Assembly: GCA_964035545.1 (NCBI GenBank)
Contig: OZ037766.1
Span: 7,759,722-7,823,721, forward strand
Origin: Bugula neritina
Lineage: Eukaryota > Bryozoa > Gymnolaemata > Cheilostomatida > Bugulidae
Direction of reading: 5' to 3'
Length of the DNA: 64,000 nt
Shown: one piece after another, positions 62,374 to 64,000 of the stretch
Position numbering within the stretch: the first letter of the stretch is position 1
Layout: each line of letters starts with the position of its first letter
Made by a program: the position numbers and the translations under genes
The notes under the pieces: model-generated
Told to the model about the DNA's origin: nothing
The model's input: only the letters and a program-made list of their open reading frames with translations
The model's database searches: none

Positions 62374-64000
62374 AAACAAGCAATAAAGTAGCTAGATTAG
62401 TTGCACTTCTAATAGAGGAAAAATATGGTGTGTGATTGATACTTGGCTGGTTAAACGGTACCACCATTTTTCAGACGCCATTAATAAATCACTCCATTTT
62501 ACTGGACAGGGTTGCCTGAGTAATTAGATTGACAGATTTCATTGATTTGTTGAAAGCAGCTTATCACTTGGGTGAAAATTGCTGTAAGTTACTTCTACTG
62601 CATGTAATATATTTTCTTATAGTTTTGCTCTCTTGCTGTATACAGTTGTGTGAGTCTCACCTATAGTCTACTGTCAGTTGTGACCCCCTTCTTGAGATTG
62701 TTTATTTTGTGATTTCCACACATTACGGTGACCTCTGTTTGCCTTGTATAATTCTTACCATTAAACTGGATATTGTTCCAACATTTCAAATTATTATCCC
62801 TTTAATCTTTCTGATTCACTCAAGCTCAACAGTGTGGTTGCCTATAACCACAGCACAACTAGTTACTATGACTGTACTAAGACTATAGACATGCTAATGC
62901 TGATAATGTGCTCAATAAAGCTAAAAAATAATAAATAGCTGTTAATATACTCGTAAATAATAGTTGTTACTGTAAAATGTCGACTAAAATTTTTAATCTG
63001 AGTTCATATACACTTAATACTCTAGAATCTAGATGAATGTCTTATGTGGCAGTATGCTAGTAAAGTGTATTAAAACTTCAAAATGCAAAATCGTGCATGC
63101 TATGTGGTATGATTGAACTTGTTAAAACCTCCAAAATCCTAAATATTTGGTATAAAATGAATGCACGATGCAAAGCTTATGATAAAAAGGTGTTATGGGT
63201 TTATAGAAATAAAAATGGTCAAGGTACATGCTATACATCACAGACAACCTGAGAAATAGACAAACTCACTGATTTATCATAGCAATAAAAAATCTAACCA
63301 GACATTTGCATTAGTTCATGTAGCTAATTAATAACTCTAGTGTGTAAAACTAACTCATACAGTCATACACTATTGATCTTTACTAAGCTGTCTTAAATGA
63401 TGTACAGAGATGGTAACCGTTGAATGAACCTTTTCTTAAAGATATGTATTAAAAGAAGTAAAAGTGGTTGTAGTCTCACCATGTTAAGTGTAGTAATTAT
63501 TTAGATTTTTCATGCTTTAATTCTTGACTTTGAGATTTTGAAATTTTAGAATGTAAATAAAAATGAGGAGGATCTTATCTAGAGGAGAGTCCAAAGACCA
63601 AAAACAAGATGGGCCACCTAGAGGAGGTAGATTGATAAAGGCTTATAGCTTCACATGGCTATTTCTGCTATAATTATATTGTAGTCAGGAAGGTTTCAAC
63701 TATAAGCCTTTTTTAAACTCTTCACAATTACTTGTTCTGTTTTCTAATTGCCTAAACTCATTGTTTGAGTATTTAGTTAAACTAATTAAGATTACTCAAT
63801 TAAGTAAGACACATGTGCCACACCTATCCAAACCTAAGGACAATATACCAGCTGTAATTTCTCTGCCCTGGTTAAAACAAGACAGGTGCATCAGTTTTGT
63901 CTCATTTGATCAGCTGTGCTTATTTATATCTTTTATTTTGTAATTTTCACTTCCCATTTTTACACAGGTACTTTTTCCCCATGATTATGTGGTCTTAATA
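62374..64000. other. Gene-poor end of window
   Basis: AT-rich sequence with no supported gene. Confidence 0.4.

Overview
This is a stretch of animal nuclear genome: AT-rich, intron-rich, with long intergenic spaces, a tRNA-derived SINE family, microsatellites and one LTR retrotransposon. Nothing bacterial is present. A HEY-type bHLH gene with an Orange region points to a metazoan. An early-branching lineage such as a sponge or other non-bilaterian is possible, but this is a guess and the species cannot be read from the sequence.

Layout. 810-1039 (+) is the last exon of an unrecognised gene. 1893-6697 (-) is a five-coding-exon C2H2 zinc-finger protein with FG-rich and TP-rich disordered parts; a probable noncoding first exon and promoter lie near 8471-8700. 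9640-12899 (-) is a five-exon SERBP1/HABP4 mRNA- and ribosome-binding protein. 17791-18066 (+) and 27957-28232 (+) are two TATA-driven, intronless 91-codon genes with a BH3-like helix and a hydrophobic C-terminus, one canonical and one degenerate. Between them, 19301-23799 is a complete LTR-to-LTR Ty3/gypsy element (Gmr1-like gene order, - strand) with a 5-bp target duplication, apparently identical LTRs, and its reverse transcriptase deleted. 36114-39365 (-) is a five-exon HEY gene. 43859-54310 (-) is a 15-exon Golgi pH regulator (GPR89/GPHR). About 55616-60148 (+) is SPO11, head-to-head with GPR89. 60149-64000 holds a perfect RFX X-box and only weak hints of a gene.

For SERBP1, HEY, GPR89, SPO11 and the zinc-finger gene I joined exons by hand and checked that reading phase is kept at each junction. 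The unresolved point is the first SPO11 exon. Three of the 34 coding introns so resolved need a GC rather than GT donor.

The genes do not form an obvious pathway. They cover RNA binding, Notch-type transcriptional repression, Golgi ion balance, meiotic DNA breaks and possibly apoptosis. The most notable items are the two candidate BH3-only genes, the recent retroelement that lacks reverse transcriptase, the GC-AG introns, and a zinc-finger/FG-repeat protein one of whose exons may come from an antisense tRNA-like repeat.
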